From assembly GCA_037355855.1 (NCBI GenBank), contig CM074761.1, positions 5,785,346 through 5,849,345 on the forward strand: 64,000 bases of DNA, written 5' to 3'. Position numbers and translations under genes: made by a program. This DNA is from Pseudo-nitzschia pungens (taxonomy: Eukaryota > Bacillariophyta > Bacillariophyceae > Bacillariales > Bacillariaceae). How positions within the stretch are numbered: position 1 is the first letter of the stretch; each line of letters begins with the position of its first letter. Below are positions 10,745 to 21,329 of the stretch, piece after piece. Below the pieces are notes generated by a model. It worked only from the letters and a program-made list of their open reading frames with translations, searched no databases and was not told the origin of the DNA.

Positions 10745-11893
10745 TTACCGGGCTGGTTGGTAAGCCGGCGTGGTGATTGGTTGCCGTCGAAAGCGAGGCG
10801 GTTTGGGTTTGAAGATAATGGTACCTTCGATGGTTCTTTCAAGTGTTCCATCATGTTGGGCGCAGTATGATTCCATAGCGCGTTTCATGTGGGCTTGGAA
10901 GGATTCATTGGAAGCAGTGCTTCCAGTTTCATTGCTAGGAGCCGTAGCAGTGCTGTTGTTGCTGCTATTGCGCTTATTTCTTTTAGAATATCTATTCTTT
11001 GGGCATTCGGACCAATCGTGGTCATGTCCCGGAATTCTGCAGGGATTGTTGTATTTTCTTTTGCCACTGGATGGCTCTTGCGCTTGCTCTTCTTCGTCGG
11101 ATTCAGCGTCGCTATCACTGTCGGAATTAGAGCTGTTGCTGTCAGCGTCCGAATCAGAGTTGTGGCTGTAGATGCTTTCAGCGTCCGACTCGGAGCTGTT
11201 GTTGTTGTCACGATAGAGAGAGCGGCGTTTTGCTTGCCGCTCTAAACAGCTCATATGATCCACTATAAATTGTACAGTGGTATCCTCTTGGATTCCTTGG
11301 TGGATTAGACCATAGCTGTTGATCCATTTGCTCGGGAAGCTATGTAGCAGAATGGTCTTGGCTGCTGTCGGTGATAGGTCAGTTCCATGTCCTTGGAGTC
11401 TTTTGGTATATTTGAAGAGAATTAGCATTCGGTCTGCATGGTCTTTACAAGAGACGTTGCTTGGTTTCTTGCAGCCGGAGCTTCGGAGATAAGTGTGCAT
11501 GATGTCTTTTTTATCTTTTGCATTGCAATAGTCCTTGATAAAGTCAATGATTGCTGCTTCATATCCTTCGGCGCTTTCTTCATATTGGAATTCATCTGGA
11601 TCCAGGGGGTCCTGTAGCATTTCATTCCACTTGGATTGAGTGTCTGTATTTAGACATCTGCTGAAGTAAGTAATGTAGTCGGTGGTTGGTAATCCCAGGA
11701 GCTTTGCGGCGTTCCTGAAGGCTTCTTCAACAAATAGAAATTCCTCTAGTCCTCCTCTGTTGGTGAATAGAGGGATCTTCATGCTGTCGGGGTTCCCATT
11801 GGCACGTGTAATGGAGAGCTTGGTGAGTTTTGGCTTGCTTCTCTTAAATGAAGGGATGTAATTGATTGGAGGATCTCTGTAAAGTCCTGCCAT
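10745..11893 (-). CDS. Gag of non-autonomous element C
   Basis: 382 codons starting MAGLYRDPPINY, clearly homologous to the Gag of B and F. It has the capsid-like region, then a Ser/Asp-rich repetitive acidic linker (about residues 230–275) where B and F have a basic Asn/Lys linker. The same C-x4-H-x-H-x4-C motif follows (CRIPGHDHDWSEC). The C-terminus differs and ends with UAA, not the WLP-UGA of its relatives. A preserved Gag in an element lacking all enzymes suggests that Gag matters in cis for its mobility (inference). Confidence 0.85.
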   Translation of the reverse strand: MAGLYRDPPINYIPSFKRSKPKLTKLSITRANGNPDSMKIPLFTNRGGLEEFLFVEEAFRNAAKLLGLPTTDYITYFSRCLNTDTQSKWNEMLQDPLDPDEFQYEESAEGYEAAIIDFIKDYCNAKDKKDIMHTYLRSSGCKKPSNVSCKDHADRMLILFKYTKRLQGHGTDLSPTAAKTILLHSFPSKWINSYGLIHQGIQEDTTVQFIVDHMSCLERQAKRRSLYRDNNNSSESDAESIYSHNSDSDADSNSSNSDSDSDAESDEEEQAQEPSSGKRKYNNPCRIPGHDHDWSECPKNRYSKRNKRNSSNNSTATAPSNETGSTASNESFQAHMKRAMESYCAQHDGTLERTIEGTIIFKPKPPRFRRQPITTPAYQPAR

Positions 11894-12115
11894 GGTTGTT
11901 TCTTTTGATTTGGAAGGTTTGATCGATTCGGTGTTTGATTGATTCGGTGTTCGATCGATTCGGCGTCTCGTAGTTCTTGCTCGATCGGTTGTAGATTTCG
12001 ATCGACGTTGTTTCTTCTTGCTTGTCAGGGTATCGATGTATCCCTGTTGTTTAGGATAAAGGTTGTTTTGGATTCAGTACTGAGTTCTTGTCTTTGTCTT
12101 CTACTTTCAAGCGGA

Positions 12116-12127
12116 CAGTAATTACTG
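12116..12127 (-). promoter_or_regulatory. Palindromic putative primer-binding site, element C
   Basis: CAGTAATTACTG directly inside the 5' LTR (12128–12433) on the minus strand, identical to gypsy B and F. Confidence 0.6.
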
Positions 12128-12425
12128 TGTAACACTCTAGGGTAGAATTAGATGGAGTGGTACGCGATAGAGGTATTTTAATAAAGAATAATTATAAAAT
12201 TGTGAATGGTTGAATACTTTACGAGATGGGAATGATTCCTTGAGTATGGGATGAATGAGCGATCGAAGATTATCAGCGAGTCATGAGACTCTTGATATTT
12301 ATCTTGATACTTGAATATCGAACTGTAAGTATATACTGAACATACATACATGAATACCACATATATTGGAGTACATGCGGGATTCAATAATCATTTAGAG
12401 ACTATCGTAGGATCGTAACATTAAC

Positions 12426-15400
12426 ATGTTACAGAAGGAACCTACAGGATGGAGTCCTGTTGAAAGCTCAGCAACACAAACAATTCGTTCCCTCGGAACG
12501 AGCGATACGAACATGGATCCTAATCCGAACAACATGGATACAAATCGAAGACAACCGAATCGATCCAAGGGTACAAACGACGCGACAGATAGTACAGCAG
12601 CAACAAATAGACCACTCTTGTCCCTGGCAAGGAATTGGTCCACGGGTACAGCCAAAAATCTCTATTGCAACACCCAAAACTCCAAAGACTACTCCAAAGG
12701 AGGTGCGCTCGAGCAAAATTATTTACAGCTGCTGTCGACTGCTGGAAATCCAGCAGAACAGGCATCCCCGAATAAGAGCAACGTGGCTCCTATTCTCCTA
12801 ACTACAGTACAATATATACAAGGCATACCAACAAAATCGAGACCACTACTCGCACTACTCGATAGTGGATCTTCCGGAACCCTAATTAACAAACGAGCCC
12901 TACCATTTGGTACCATACCGACTCGAAGCAATCACCAGGTCTTAACAACAACAGCAAATGGAAGCTTCGACACTACAGAATATATCATCATGAAGAACCT
13001 CAAGTTACAAGAGTTCGGCAACTACACTATCACTCAACAAGAGGCAAGACTCTTCCATTCCCCGAACTGCAGATACGATTTGATACTAGGCAGAGACTTC
13101 CTCCACCTAGCACAAATCAATCTCCTATTCAAAGAGGCAGCAGTTCAGTGGATGGACAGAACCATCCCCATGAAGGACACCTCCTTATACCATGACAACC
13201 ACACCATGCTCATGGAAGAACTCGAAGACGCCGAACTCTTTGCTGAGGATCTATCCTTTGCCAACCCATATAAATCCAAAGTCATCTTAGACAGGGCCTA
13301 CCAAGAAACAGATCCATCGACAGTCGCCAAGCAACAGTCCCACATGTCCATAGCAGAGCAGCAGCAGTTCCAAGCAATACTAAGCAAATACCCTAACGTC
13401 TTCAATGGAGAATTAGGGAAGTATCCACACAAGAAGATCTCTTTAAGACTGAAGCCCGGATCTACACCTATACACAAGAAGCCTTATCCAGTTGCATACA
13501 AAAGAGAAGACCTATTCAAAAGGGAGCTCCAGAATCTTTGTAATGATGGAGTACTCAAGCGTTGCACTGGACCGGCTGAATGGGCGTTCCCAACCTTCAT
13601 AGTACCAAAGAAAGATAACAGGGTACGATGGGTATCAGACTTCAGAGAACTGAATGAACTCCTTGAGCGCAGACCTTATCCCATACCAAGGATACAAGAT
13701 ATCATGAACAAGCGTGGCAAGTATACCCACTTCACCAAGATTGACTTGTCCATGCAGTACTACTGCTTTGAACTAGATGACGCAAGCAAGAAGCTCTGTA
13801 CCATAGTCACTCCATATGGTTGCTATGAATACCAAAGACTACCAATGGGAGTTAAAGTTTCTCCGGACGTCGCGCAGCAACTCATGGAAGATATCCTCCA
13901 AGACACTGACTGCACTGTTTATATTGATGACATTGGCATCTGGACCAATGGATCCTTTGATCTCCACATGAAGACCATTGACAAGATCTTAGACCGGCTC
14001 AATCAAAATGGGCTCAAGTGCAACCCACTCAAATGTGATTGGGCCGTACAAGAGACTGACTTCCTTGGATACTGGATGACTCCTACAGCAGTTAAGCCAT
14101 GGAGAAAGAAGATAGAAGCAATCCTACACATGGACCGGCCAAGAACTGTGACCCAAGTCAAGTCCTTTCTCGGAGCAGTTGGATACTACAGAGATATGTG
14201 GCCTCGCAGATCTCATGTCCTAGCTCCTCTATTTGATATAACTGGAGCCCCCAAGACGCCTCAAGCAGCTGCCATCAAAGGCAAGCAAAGGAAAGCGCCT
14301 TCAGCCTTCACTTGGGGACCTGCTCAAGACAAAGCCTTTCAAGAAATGAAAGCAATGGTGGCAGCAGATGCGCTGAACACCTATCCAGACCTTAACAAGC
14401 CCTTTGAACTGTACACTGATGCCTCAGACCTACAGCTTGGTGCCGCCATACTACAGGATGGCAAGCCCATAGCATACTGGTCCAAGAAACTATCTGATGC
14501 CCAAAAGAACTATACGACTACGGAAAAAGAACTCCTAGCCATAGTACTCTGCTGCAAAGAGTACAGAAAGATGCTCCTCGGTGGAGTCATCAACGTATAC
14601 ACTGACCATAAGAACCTTACGTTCAGAACCCTATTGGTTCAACGCGTCCTCCGGTGGAGGCTCTTCCTTGAAGAATTTGGTGTCAACCTCACCTATGTTG
14701 AAGGCAAGAAGAATGTTCTTGCTGATGCCTTCTCCAGGCTCCCCCGGATGGATCCACCTACTGTTGGGAAGAAAGAAGCCCTTGGTAAGGGCACTCTTAT
14801 TGATTTCTTGAAACTTGAAGTCCCCAAGCAAGATGAAGAACTGTTCTTAGCAGAGTTCCCAAACCTATTCCAGCACTTATGCAATGGCGCAGACCAAGAA
14901 TTACAAACTTGTCTGCTGAACAATGAGTGTCTAGTCAACCTACCAAACGCGCAAGACTTGGAATGCCCAGTGAACTTCTCTAACATCTATCTTCACCAGT
15001 TGAAGGATCCAACCATACAATTCAAGATTCAATCCAAAGCCTTCTTCTACCAAGAATTAGAAGGCAACAAGATACTTTGTTACGCCAATCAAACTAAACC
15101 AGATAGCTGGAAGATATATCTCCCCCGATCACTCACAGAAGATACCATGCGCTGGTACCATCTCCTCTTGGGTCATTGTGGATCCAAGAGGCTTTATCAA
15201 ACCATAACAACTAGATTCTATGCAGATAACCTCGACGCGAAATGCAAAGCCTACATTTGCCCGGACCATTGCATCCGATACAAGAACCTACAATCCAAAT
15301 ATGGCAAGCTGCCACCAAAAGAAGCGCCACTAGCTCCATTTCATGAAGTGCATGTGGATCTAATAGGCCCTTGGAAGATTACAGCCCAAGGCAAAAACTA

Positions 15401-16172
15401 CAACTTCAAAGCCCTCACTTGTATTGATCCAGTCACCAACCTACTCGAAATCATCAGAATCAGAGACAAGTCCTCTCAGCATGTATCAGACCAATTCAAG
15501 AACTGCTGGCTCTCAAGATATCCAAGACCCATCAGGTGTGTCCACGACAATGGTGGAGAATTCCTAGGAGCTGAATTCCAAACTACCCTCAAACAGTATG
15601 GAACCCAGTCGATACCAACTACAGTGAAGAACCCCCAGTCGAACGCCATCTGCGAAAGAGTCCATCATACAGTTGCTGACATCCTTCGGGTCCTAGTACA
15701 TGTCAATCCACCTCAGGCCAACATCAGAGCTAGCCAACTCATGGACAATGCTCTCGCGACCTGCATGCATGCCTCCAGATGTGCTGTCAATGCTGCTTTA
15801 CAAGCCTCTCCAGGGTCTCTAATATTCAATCGCGACATGCTAGTTGACCTACCACTAACATCCAACCTGTTAGCCCTACAGCAGCTCCGACAGCAAGGTA
15901 TAAACAAAGCTCTCCTTAGAGACAATGCCAAACGTAAGGAACATACCTTTAAGCTCAATGACAAGGTATGGATGCAAGAACCGGATCCAGACAAACTACA
16001 GCCAAGAAAAACAGGACCATTCATTATTGCCCAGGTCCATGACAATGGTACGGTTAAAATCCAGAAAACCCCATCGGTTGTTGAAACAGTTAACATCCGG
16101 AAGCTAACCCCTTACAGAGAACCAACGCCAGTTGACCAATCTAAATCCACAACGATTCACTGGTCGGCTTAA
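12426..16172 (+). CDS. Gypsy B Pol (protease, RT, RNase H, integrase)
   Basis: An open frame of about 1,246 codons. The first few lie in the C LTR, and genuine pol sequence starts at 12434. Domains in order: an Asn/Gln-rich linker; aspartic protease (LLALLDSGSSGT near residue 140, then DLILGRDFL); reverse transcriptase with WVSDFRELN and the catalytic YIDDIGIW near residue 500; RNase H (YTDASDLQLGAAI); and integrase with Asp in HVDLIGPW, Asp in CVHDNGGEF and Glu in NPQSNAICERVHH. The gypsy integrase C-terminus has no chromodomain. No internal stops are seen. Before element C inserted, this frame followed gag across the single UGA at 9161–9163. Confidence 0.92.
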   Translation: MLQKEPTGWSPVESSATQTIRSLGTSDTNMDPNPNNMDTNRRQPNRSKGTNDATDSTAATNRPLLSLARNWSTGTAKNLYCNTQNSKDYSKGGALEQNYLQLLSTAGNPAEQASPNKSNVAPILLTTVQYIQGIPTKSRPLLALLDSGSSGTLINKRALPFGTIPTRSNHQVLTTTANGSFDTTEYIIMKNLKLQEFGNYTITQQEARLFHSPNCRYDLILGRDFLHLAQINLLFKEAAVQWMDRTIPMKDTSLYHDNHTMLMEELEDAELFAEDLSFANPYKSKVILDRAYQETDPSTVAKQQSHMSIAEQQQFQAILSKYPNVFNGELGKYPHKKISLRLKPGSTPIHKKPYPVAYKREDLFKRELQNLCNDGVLKRCTGPAEWAFPTFIVPKKDNRVRWVSDFRELNELLERRPYPIPRIQDIMNKRGKYTHFTKIDLSMQYYCFELDDASKKLCTIVTPYGCYEYQRLPMGVKVSPDVAQQLMEDILQDTDCTVYIDDIGIWTNGSFDLHMKTIDKILDRLNQNGLKCNPLKCDWAVQETDFLGYWMTPTAVKPWRKKIEAILHMDRPRTVTQVKSFLGAVGYYRDMWPRRSHVLAPLFDITGAPKTPQAAAIKGKQRKAPSAFTWGPAQDKAFQEMKAMVAADALNTYPDLNKPFELYTDASDLQLGAAILQDGKPIAYWSKKLSDAQKNYTTTEKELLAIVLCCKEYRKMLLGGVINVYTDHKNLTFRTLLVQRVLRWRLFLEEFGVNLTYVEGKKNVLADAFSRLPRMDPPTVGKKEALGKGTLIDFLKLEVPKQDEELFLAEFPNLFQHLCNGADQELQTCLLNNECLVNLPNAQDLECPVNFSNIYLHQLKDPTIQFKIQSKAFFYQELEGNKILCYANQTKPDSWKIYLPRSLTEDTMRWYHLLLGHCGSKRLYQTITTRFYADNLDAKCKAYICPDHCIRYKNLQSKYGKLPPKEAPLAPFHEVHVDLIGPWKITAQGKNYNFKALTCIDPVTNLLEIIRIRDKSSQHVSDQFKNCWLSRYPRPIRCVHDNGGEFLGAEFQTTLKQYGTQSIPTTVKNPQSNAICERVHHTVADILRVLVHVNPPQANIRASQLMDNALATCMHASRCAVNAALQASPGSLIFNRDMLVDLPLTSNLLALQQLRQQGINKALLRDNAKRKEHTFKLNDKVWMQEPDPDKLQPRKTGPFIIAQVHDNGTVKIQKTPSVVETVNIRKLTPYREPTPVDQSKSTTIHWSA

Positions 16173-16202
16173 GTATGGTCTCCGTTCAATCATGAGGCAC
16201 TA

Positions 16203-16525
16203 TGTGACACTGTAGCGTAGCTACATTCACGAATGAATAATTAAACGAATCCCATACGGGAATCAAATATATGTTGATATTCAACGAGGGATACATTCGA
16301 TATGTGTCCCAATTATTATGGTTGAGTCCCAGAAGATAATATATGCCTAATCGTGGGAACTGACAATGAAACAACATTTATGGCAGAGCATGCCAAAATG
16401 TGGCTATGCTCGCGACCTCAATTTTTATATGTTTCCATTTATAATTCGTGTAACAATATTTCGTAAAGTATCTAAACATTCACAATATTCATACCACTCT
16501 GAAATTTCTACCTTAACGTGTAACA
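16203..16525 (+). repeat. Gypsy B 3' LTR
   Basis: Partner of 7676–7998, equal in length with about three substitutions. It is followed by the TSD GTGAA and then copia A. Confidence 0.93.
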
Positions 16526-17758
16526 GTGAATTGGTGGTATGTCGAAATGTAATGTCTGCTTACCTTTATACAAGTAGATTCCCATTTTATCTCCCTTCAT
16601 GGTCCAACCATTGTCAGTTAGTTTGGTTATGGAGCAAAGGTTGAATTTTGAGCCACCATATCTACAGTCTTTCATCCGAATTAATGTGGTAGTTCCCTTA
16701 GGTCCTCGTACAATTCCTGGTATATCTACTATCGCAACTGCTTGCATCTTGTTTCCACTCGCGTCCAAGGAGTGATTTGCAGTCTTTAGTCGTGCGTTGG
16801 CATTCTTAGAAGGAACTGAGCCTACCCGGCTATTCATGATATGACACGTTGCTCCTGTATCTGCGATCCATATATAAGGTGAGTATAGCGACTCCGATGT
16901 CGTGTTTGTGGTAAGTGCCGTGTCTGTTCCGGCGTTCAGCATGGCATATTCATCCTGTCCTGCTTGCGCGTCATTTCCGCATTCCTGCATCCATTGAATC
17001 TCGTCCTGCTCGCATTCTGCGCGTCTGTCCGACCAGTCCCGAATCATATACGTCCTTCGTGTCCGGGATTCAAGTTGTTCTGCAGCATGTATATATTGCA
17101 GCATGGATATCAACATATCACTCTCAGTGCCCACTGGCACTGCTTTCAACTTCATACTCCAACCTTGTATCTGTCCGTTGTAATCGAGTACTTCTGTGAC
17201 TGACTGTACTTGTCCCAGCACTGGTCTTTGATAAGTGTGCTTTGGTGCACGATACCATCCTTTTCGTTCCATTTTGATTTGTTTCTTAGGCGTCGGCCCT
17301 CCAATCCCGCACGCCTTCCGGACATGTTTGTTACTACTGCAACACCCTTTCGATTGTTTATTCGTGTGTGTCTTAAGTCTCTGTATTGGGCTGTTACAGT
17401 GTCTTTGGTTGTGTCCACGGCTGTATTGCTTGCAACATCCGGTATTGCGCTGTTTGTTGTTGGGTTGCTTCCCGTAGCTGTTCTGTACCTTTTGTACCTG
17501 TCTTCTACTCTTTCGATTATTGCCGTGTTTAGATTTGCATCTCTTTGCTTTGCTCTTCATTTCTGCTGATTCATTCAGTTCAACACCACTTTCCCCTGTA
17601 TCTGAGTTCGAGTCCTCACCATGGTGTATTTCTTGACACATCATGCAATGATCGATCCTGGCTAACGCCAGTTCTGTGCCGATTGACAACCTACTACCTC
17701 TGTCGACTGTTTGCCTTTCATCCACTTTGGTTTCTTTTCTGGGTGTTTGTCCCAGCAA
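16526..17758 (-). pseudogene. Copia A pol: linker and protease
   Basis: The minus-strand open frame continues gag after a one-base frameshift. It encodes a long Lys/Arg/Cys-rich region with extra Cys-His clusters (CCKQYSRGHNQRHC, CCSSNKHVRKAC) and the copia aspartic protease with the motif WIADTGATCH near residue 300. It is interrupted by gypsy B just before the gag-pre-integrase region. In copia D the corresponding sequence is one continuous frame with gag, so the shift here is probably a mutation and not programmed frameshifting. Confidence 0.8.
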
Positions 17759-18648
17759 TTTCCCTCTGTGTGACCCTTCTTGCCACAGTGGCTACACTTC
17801 TTCACTAGTTTTGGGCAATCTCTTTTCATGTGTCCGGGCTTTCCACAATGGTAACACTTCTTCGGGCTGTATCCGTTGCCTTTCTTTCCATTGTTGTCGC
17901 CCATTTTCTGACCGTCGTAGTTGTATTCGTTTGTCGTAAGACTGTATTCCACATGGGACTTTTCTTTGGCACGTTCATTCATTGCCTTCCACAATGTTAT
18001 CATTGCCTGTTTGATGTCCCAAATTCGTGGTGATGTTTTGTTTTCTTTCAATGCTTCCTCTCGCTTTCGAATGAGTGTTTGCTGATACAAATCCAGTGCT
18101 TTTGTGTAGACTAACACCAGTTTCTCTTCCTCACTGCTGATTCCTTGAGTTCGATCGGCATACTTCAGCTCAATCTTAGCCAGTCTGGCAAAGAAATCTC
18201 TGGGGTTCTCCTTGTCACCCATGGTAAGTTTTGCCATTCCTCTTCTTTGGTCAAACATTGCTGTTGCCGGATCTCCTCGATACTCCGCAAACAGGTCCTT
18301 CACGATGATGTGAGCTTGTCCGATCGGCCAATCTTCCGAAATGGATGTATGCACCATTGCCAAACATCCTATCATCTCTCCTTTCGCAAAAGCAATTTGC
18401 ATTGCTGACACTGCTAACTGATTCTTTAACACCGCTGCTTTATTCTTGTCAGAATGGGGATTGTTTGCGTCATCATCTTCCTCCCGTTTCGGCAAATCCT
18501 TGTGCCTTTCCTCTTTCAAGATATCAACAAAATCCTTTTGTGCTGCGTACGCTTTTAGGTAAGCCCACCAACTTGCGAATCCATCTTCCGTATCCACACT
18601 GAAGGTTGCTACATCCACCTTTATGGATTTCTGTTTGCTTTCGCCCAT
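17662..18648 (-). pseudogene. Copia A Gag, frameshifted near its end
   Basis: 328 codons from MGESKQKSIKVDV. Gag of the copia type has an N-terminal helical region (FASWWAYLKAYAAQKDF) and a UBN2-like central part. Two classical CCHC zinc knuckles lie near the C-terminus (CYHCGKPGHMKRDC, CSHCGKKGHTEGNC). About 30 codons later it departs from the copia D reading and stops, and the true continuation lies in another frame (see 16526–17758). Gag would package element RNA. Confidence 0.82.
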
Positions 18649-18736
18649 GTTCTTGTTTTGCTCTTGGTGACTTACGTGGATATTTTGCTTACCTTCTACT
18701 TGTCCGATTGACCTTCAACGCTTATAGCTCAAAACG

Positions 18737-18748
18737 TTCTTCAAAGAA
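18737..18748 (-). promoter_or_regulatory. Near-palindromic putative primer-binding site, copia A
   Basis: TTCTTTGAAGAA immediately downstream of the 5' LTR. Copia D has the perfect palindrome TTCTTCGAAGAA at the same spot, so the single difference is consistent with a CpG to TpG change. Confidence 0.5.
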
Positions 18749-19133
18749 TGTTGAGATGGTTGAAATATATGGATTAATAGAAGTGTTTACTTTATTGGAT
18801 TCTATTTTCTACAAAATATGAGCCAGGTCTTCTCCTCCAATAATCCCAACTGAACTGTTGCAAGTCACTTCTTAACCTCTCCTACCTGTCGTGCCATTTC
18901 CTTGTTATCTTCTTAGATTTACCTTCCATCTGGATCTTCTTCTCGTGGATTCTGGATTCTATGTTGTTGGCTTCAACCTCAAGTTTCCTTTCTTTGGTAT
19001 CCTTTCCATATTCCTGTGGTCTCCTTATTCAAATAGGCCATCTGCTTATTTTACCAAATCTGCCACCTACTATTGTGATTCGCTCATTTTCATGTCTGTC
19101 CGTTTACCGTCATTTGACTACTTTGTCTCAACA
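18749..19133 (-). repeat. Copia A 5' LTR
   Basis: A 385-bp terminus that begins TGTTGAGACAAAGTAG and ends TCTCAACA. The first and last 8 bases are perfect inverted repeats (TGTTGAGA/TCTCAACA), as in copia D. It contains a conserved aatccaataaagta block that may be a polyadenylation region. The 3' LTR is missing. Confidence 0.8.
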
Positions 19134-19697
19134 TGTTATAATTTCTACGTGGACTTGAGGACAGCTGTTCGGAACTTTGTAGTACCTGTTCGGAACTTTG
19201 CAAAATTCTTATCAGCTGTCCCCCGGTTCTACATCCCAAAGTACAAATTCCTACGGAAACCGGGGGACAGATGATAGGAATTCCGTAGTAAGATTAAACC
19301 TTACTCGTAATTTGAAATTACGGTAAGATTACCGGTAAACCTTACAGTAAGATCTTACTTTGTAAGATCTTACTCCTACGGTACATCGGTTCGATCAAGA
19401 AGGCTTTCAACACGTGATACTGTATCCTTATCCGTCCTACGGTACAAGTACAAGTACAAGTACAAGTACAAGTACAAGTACGGTGATCTTACTTCGTAGT
19501 AGTTGCCAGTATTACGTGACAGGTGACCTGGGATGCTCTGATTTCGCTCTATTTCATATTGCACACAGGTAACTACGAATACCGCATTATTTCATTACAT
19601 CCGAGTAGAGACCACACACATAATAATCACACGAGTACTTGTACCGATTGTTATTGTGGACCCATCTCCACCAACTCCACAACTTTTGACTCTAGCG
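19134..19697. other. Upstream region of the protease gene with small hairpin MITE and microsatellite
   Basis: It holds a short hairpin element (about 19214–19288; arms tatcagctgtcccccggtt and aaccgggggacag-atgata), a small version of the MITE at 23455–23962. It also holds islands of the motif ggtaagattaccggtaa and a (GTACAA)n microsatellite at 19442–19481. No TATA box can be assigned with confidence. Confidence 0.6.
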
Positions 19698-20961
19698 ATG
19701 TATTATCGTAGCGGCTGTTCGCTCTTGGCATTCCTTCTTGGTGTTGCTGTGGCCATTTCCACGGTGACAGCAGAAACTGATGTCTCGTCCTCCGAATTGG
19801 TCGATTCCACGGAGGGAGAGCATCGCGGCCTCAGAGGGGTACGTTTCATTCGTGTCTCTTGTGGGCGCTGGCAACGATCCACTCCACTCCACTCCACTCT
19901 ACCATGTGCTCTCGAGCCGTAGCTGTGTGCTCTAAGTGTTGCTCACAATCAATTTCTTGCTTTGCATACCTTCTTGTTGCTCGTGATCTCACTGTCCTGC
20001 TGGCACCGATTCACTACGCCCACGACACCAGTCATTCGGCTGGTCACCGAGAATCATCAATGGGGACATCGTTACAGATCCCTCCAAATATCCGTACTTC
20101 GCGCTCATGAGAATCAACGGAAATATGGCGTGCGGTGGCGCCCTGATCGGTCCGAAATTCGTTTTGACCGCCGCTCACTGCGTTAGTCCTGATGCAACTG
20201 ATACCTTTGACATTGGTGTCATACGCGCGGGCGGCGTCAGCAGCTCGTTGTCAAGCTTCAGCAAGCCAAGCGGGACGAGCTACGGTGTCAAGGAGCGCAA
20301 GATGCACCCCGGATACGACGAGAACACCGTCATCAACGACATTGCCGTATACGAACTCGACCGACCAGTCACGGGCGTCCAGTACATCAAGCTTGGCAAA
20401 ACCCCAGTCTCGGAAGACGGCAAGGACTTGACGGTGATTGGAATGGGGGCTACCCAGTCTGGCGGCCCCGGATCTGACCGACTCAGAAAGACGACCGTCG
20501 ATTACATGCCGAATAGTGTATGTACGGACAAGATGCCTTTATTTTCGTCGTACAATGCTAACGACGGCGACCTCTGCGCCTACCGCAAAAATACGGACAG
20601 CTGTCAGGGTGACTCGGGCGGACCTCTGCTGATCGAGACCGGGTCGGCTTCCACCCACGAGTTGGTCGGCGTTGTCTCCTGGGGGTACGGATGTGCCGAG
20701 GCTACTCCGGGGGTATACGCGCGCGTGTCTTATTACTACGACTGGATCGTGGAAACAATGTGCTCCATGAATGCCAAGGCCGTTCCCACTGAGTACAGCT
20801 GCTCCGTTGGGCCTTCTGCTCCCCCAATCGATAATGATGACACGTCTGGTATCGGTACCATCGAACCGACAACCTTCAGTTCTTTCGAAGGTTTCGAAGA
20901 CGAGGACAGTGAATTCTACACGAGCATTTGGGAGGAGATTGCGAGATGGTTTGGTTTTTAA
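19698..20961 (+). CDS. Secreted trypsin-like serine protease (S1A), one intron
   Basis: Exon 1 is 19698–19838 and exon 2 is 20032–20961. The intron (19839–20031, 193 bp) starts GTACGT and ends CCAG, both in phase 0. The product is about 356 residues. Residues 1–25 look like a signal peptide. A propeptide follows, and the activation site R|IING lies near residue 54. The catalytic triad is complete: His in LTAAHC (about 96), Asp in INDIAVY (about 150) and Ser in CQGDSGGP (about 242). An Asp six residues before the Ser (DSCQGDS) predicts trypsin-like cleavage after Arg/Lys. VSWGYGC and PGVYARV are typical S1A. A short acidic tail follows the domain. It is probably extracellular or in a secretory compartment. 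Intron borders are inferred from frame continuity. Confidence 0.88.
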
Positions 20962-21111
20962 GCAGCCTTTGACTCGGAAGCGCAACGTGTTGGAGTGCGT
21001 GCGATTCATTCCTTCATACTAGTGGAGAATTGCAAATTGTGATACGGAATAACAAAGCATTAGTAATTACTGTAAGAAATCGAAATACTTGTTCACGAAA
21101 TTGAGGCGACG
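20962..21111. other. 3' flank of protease gene
   Basis: Short non-coding flank. No terminator or polyadenylation signal can be assigned. Confidence 0.4.
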
Positions 21112-21215
21112 ATAAAGTCTGGTTACAGACTGAGTAGCTTTTAACCGCCTTCGGTGGATTTTCCTACTTAAATAAGTAACCTTACTGAAGTACTTCGTAT
21201 ATTATTATCTTTAGT
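21112..21215 (+). repeat. LINE-like 3' tail fragment
   Basis: The block ataaagtctggttacagac, then tgagta, a small cc-ttcgg-gg stem and a tatattattat tail, closely matches the 3' end of the LINE copy at 38945–39028. It is either a severely 5'-truncated LINE or a SINE sharing that tail. No target duplication was identified. Confidence 0.55.
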
Positions 21216-21329
21216 TTGGTTTGAGATTGATCACGAGGAAACATCCGATTGATTGATCACCTTTCTGATCAGGAGAACCTGGCAAAAACACCAAGTAAGA
21301 ATTCTTCGTAGTACTAACACCCGCATGTA

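Larger units (their letters stand above)
9312..12433 (-). mobile_element. Gag-only LTR retroelement C, inserted in B
   Basis: Two 306-bp LTRs (9312–9617 and 12128–12433) that I find identical, flanked by the 5-bp TSD GAAGG (9307–9311 and 12434–12438). The uninterrupted site is seen in element F near 62203. On the minus strand it encodes an intact gag and a short degenerate start of pol. No protease, RT or integrase can be found, so it is non-autonomous and must have moved using proteins of a relative. Identical LTRs indicate a very recent insertion. Confidence 0.93.
7676..16525 (+). mobile_element. Ty3/gypsy retrotransposon B, inserted in A
   Basis: A complete element with 323-bp LTRs (7676–7998 and 16203–16525) and the 5-bp TSD GTGAA (7671–7675 and 16526–16530). 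The LTRs begin TGTGACAC and end GTGTAACA. By eye they differ at about three positions, so the insertion is young. It encodes gag (8117–9163) and a long pol (up to 16172) in one frame separated by a UGA. Gag-only element C is inserted between them at 9312–12433. Without C it would have both core ORFs intact. Confidence 0.93.
5928..19133 (-). mobile_element. Ty1/copia retrotransposon A, 3'-truncated, interrupted by B
   Basis: On the minus strand this element has a 5' LTR (18749–19133), gag, protease and integrase. It is split at 7675/16526 by gypsy B (TSD GTGAA). Its 3' end breaks off at about 5930, just after the start of the reverse transcriptase (residues DKMVKYN). The RT core, RNase H and 3' LTR are therefore missing, and the break abuts repeat DNA. 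The sequence is homologous over its length to copia D at 40.9–50.4 kb. A one-base frameshift in gag-pol near 17690 and the truncation make it defective. Confidence 0.85.

Noticed and set aside
17662..17758. Programmed frameshift between copia A gag and pol
   Set aside because: Copia D has gag and pol in one continuous frame at this point, so a one-base indel in A is the simpler explanation.
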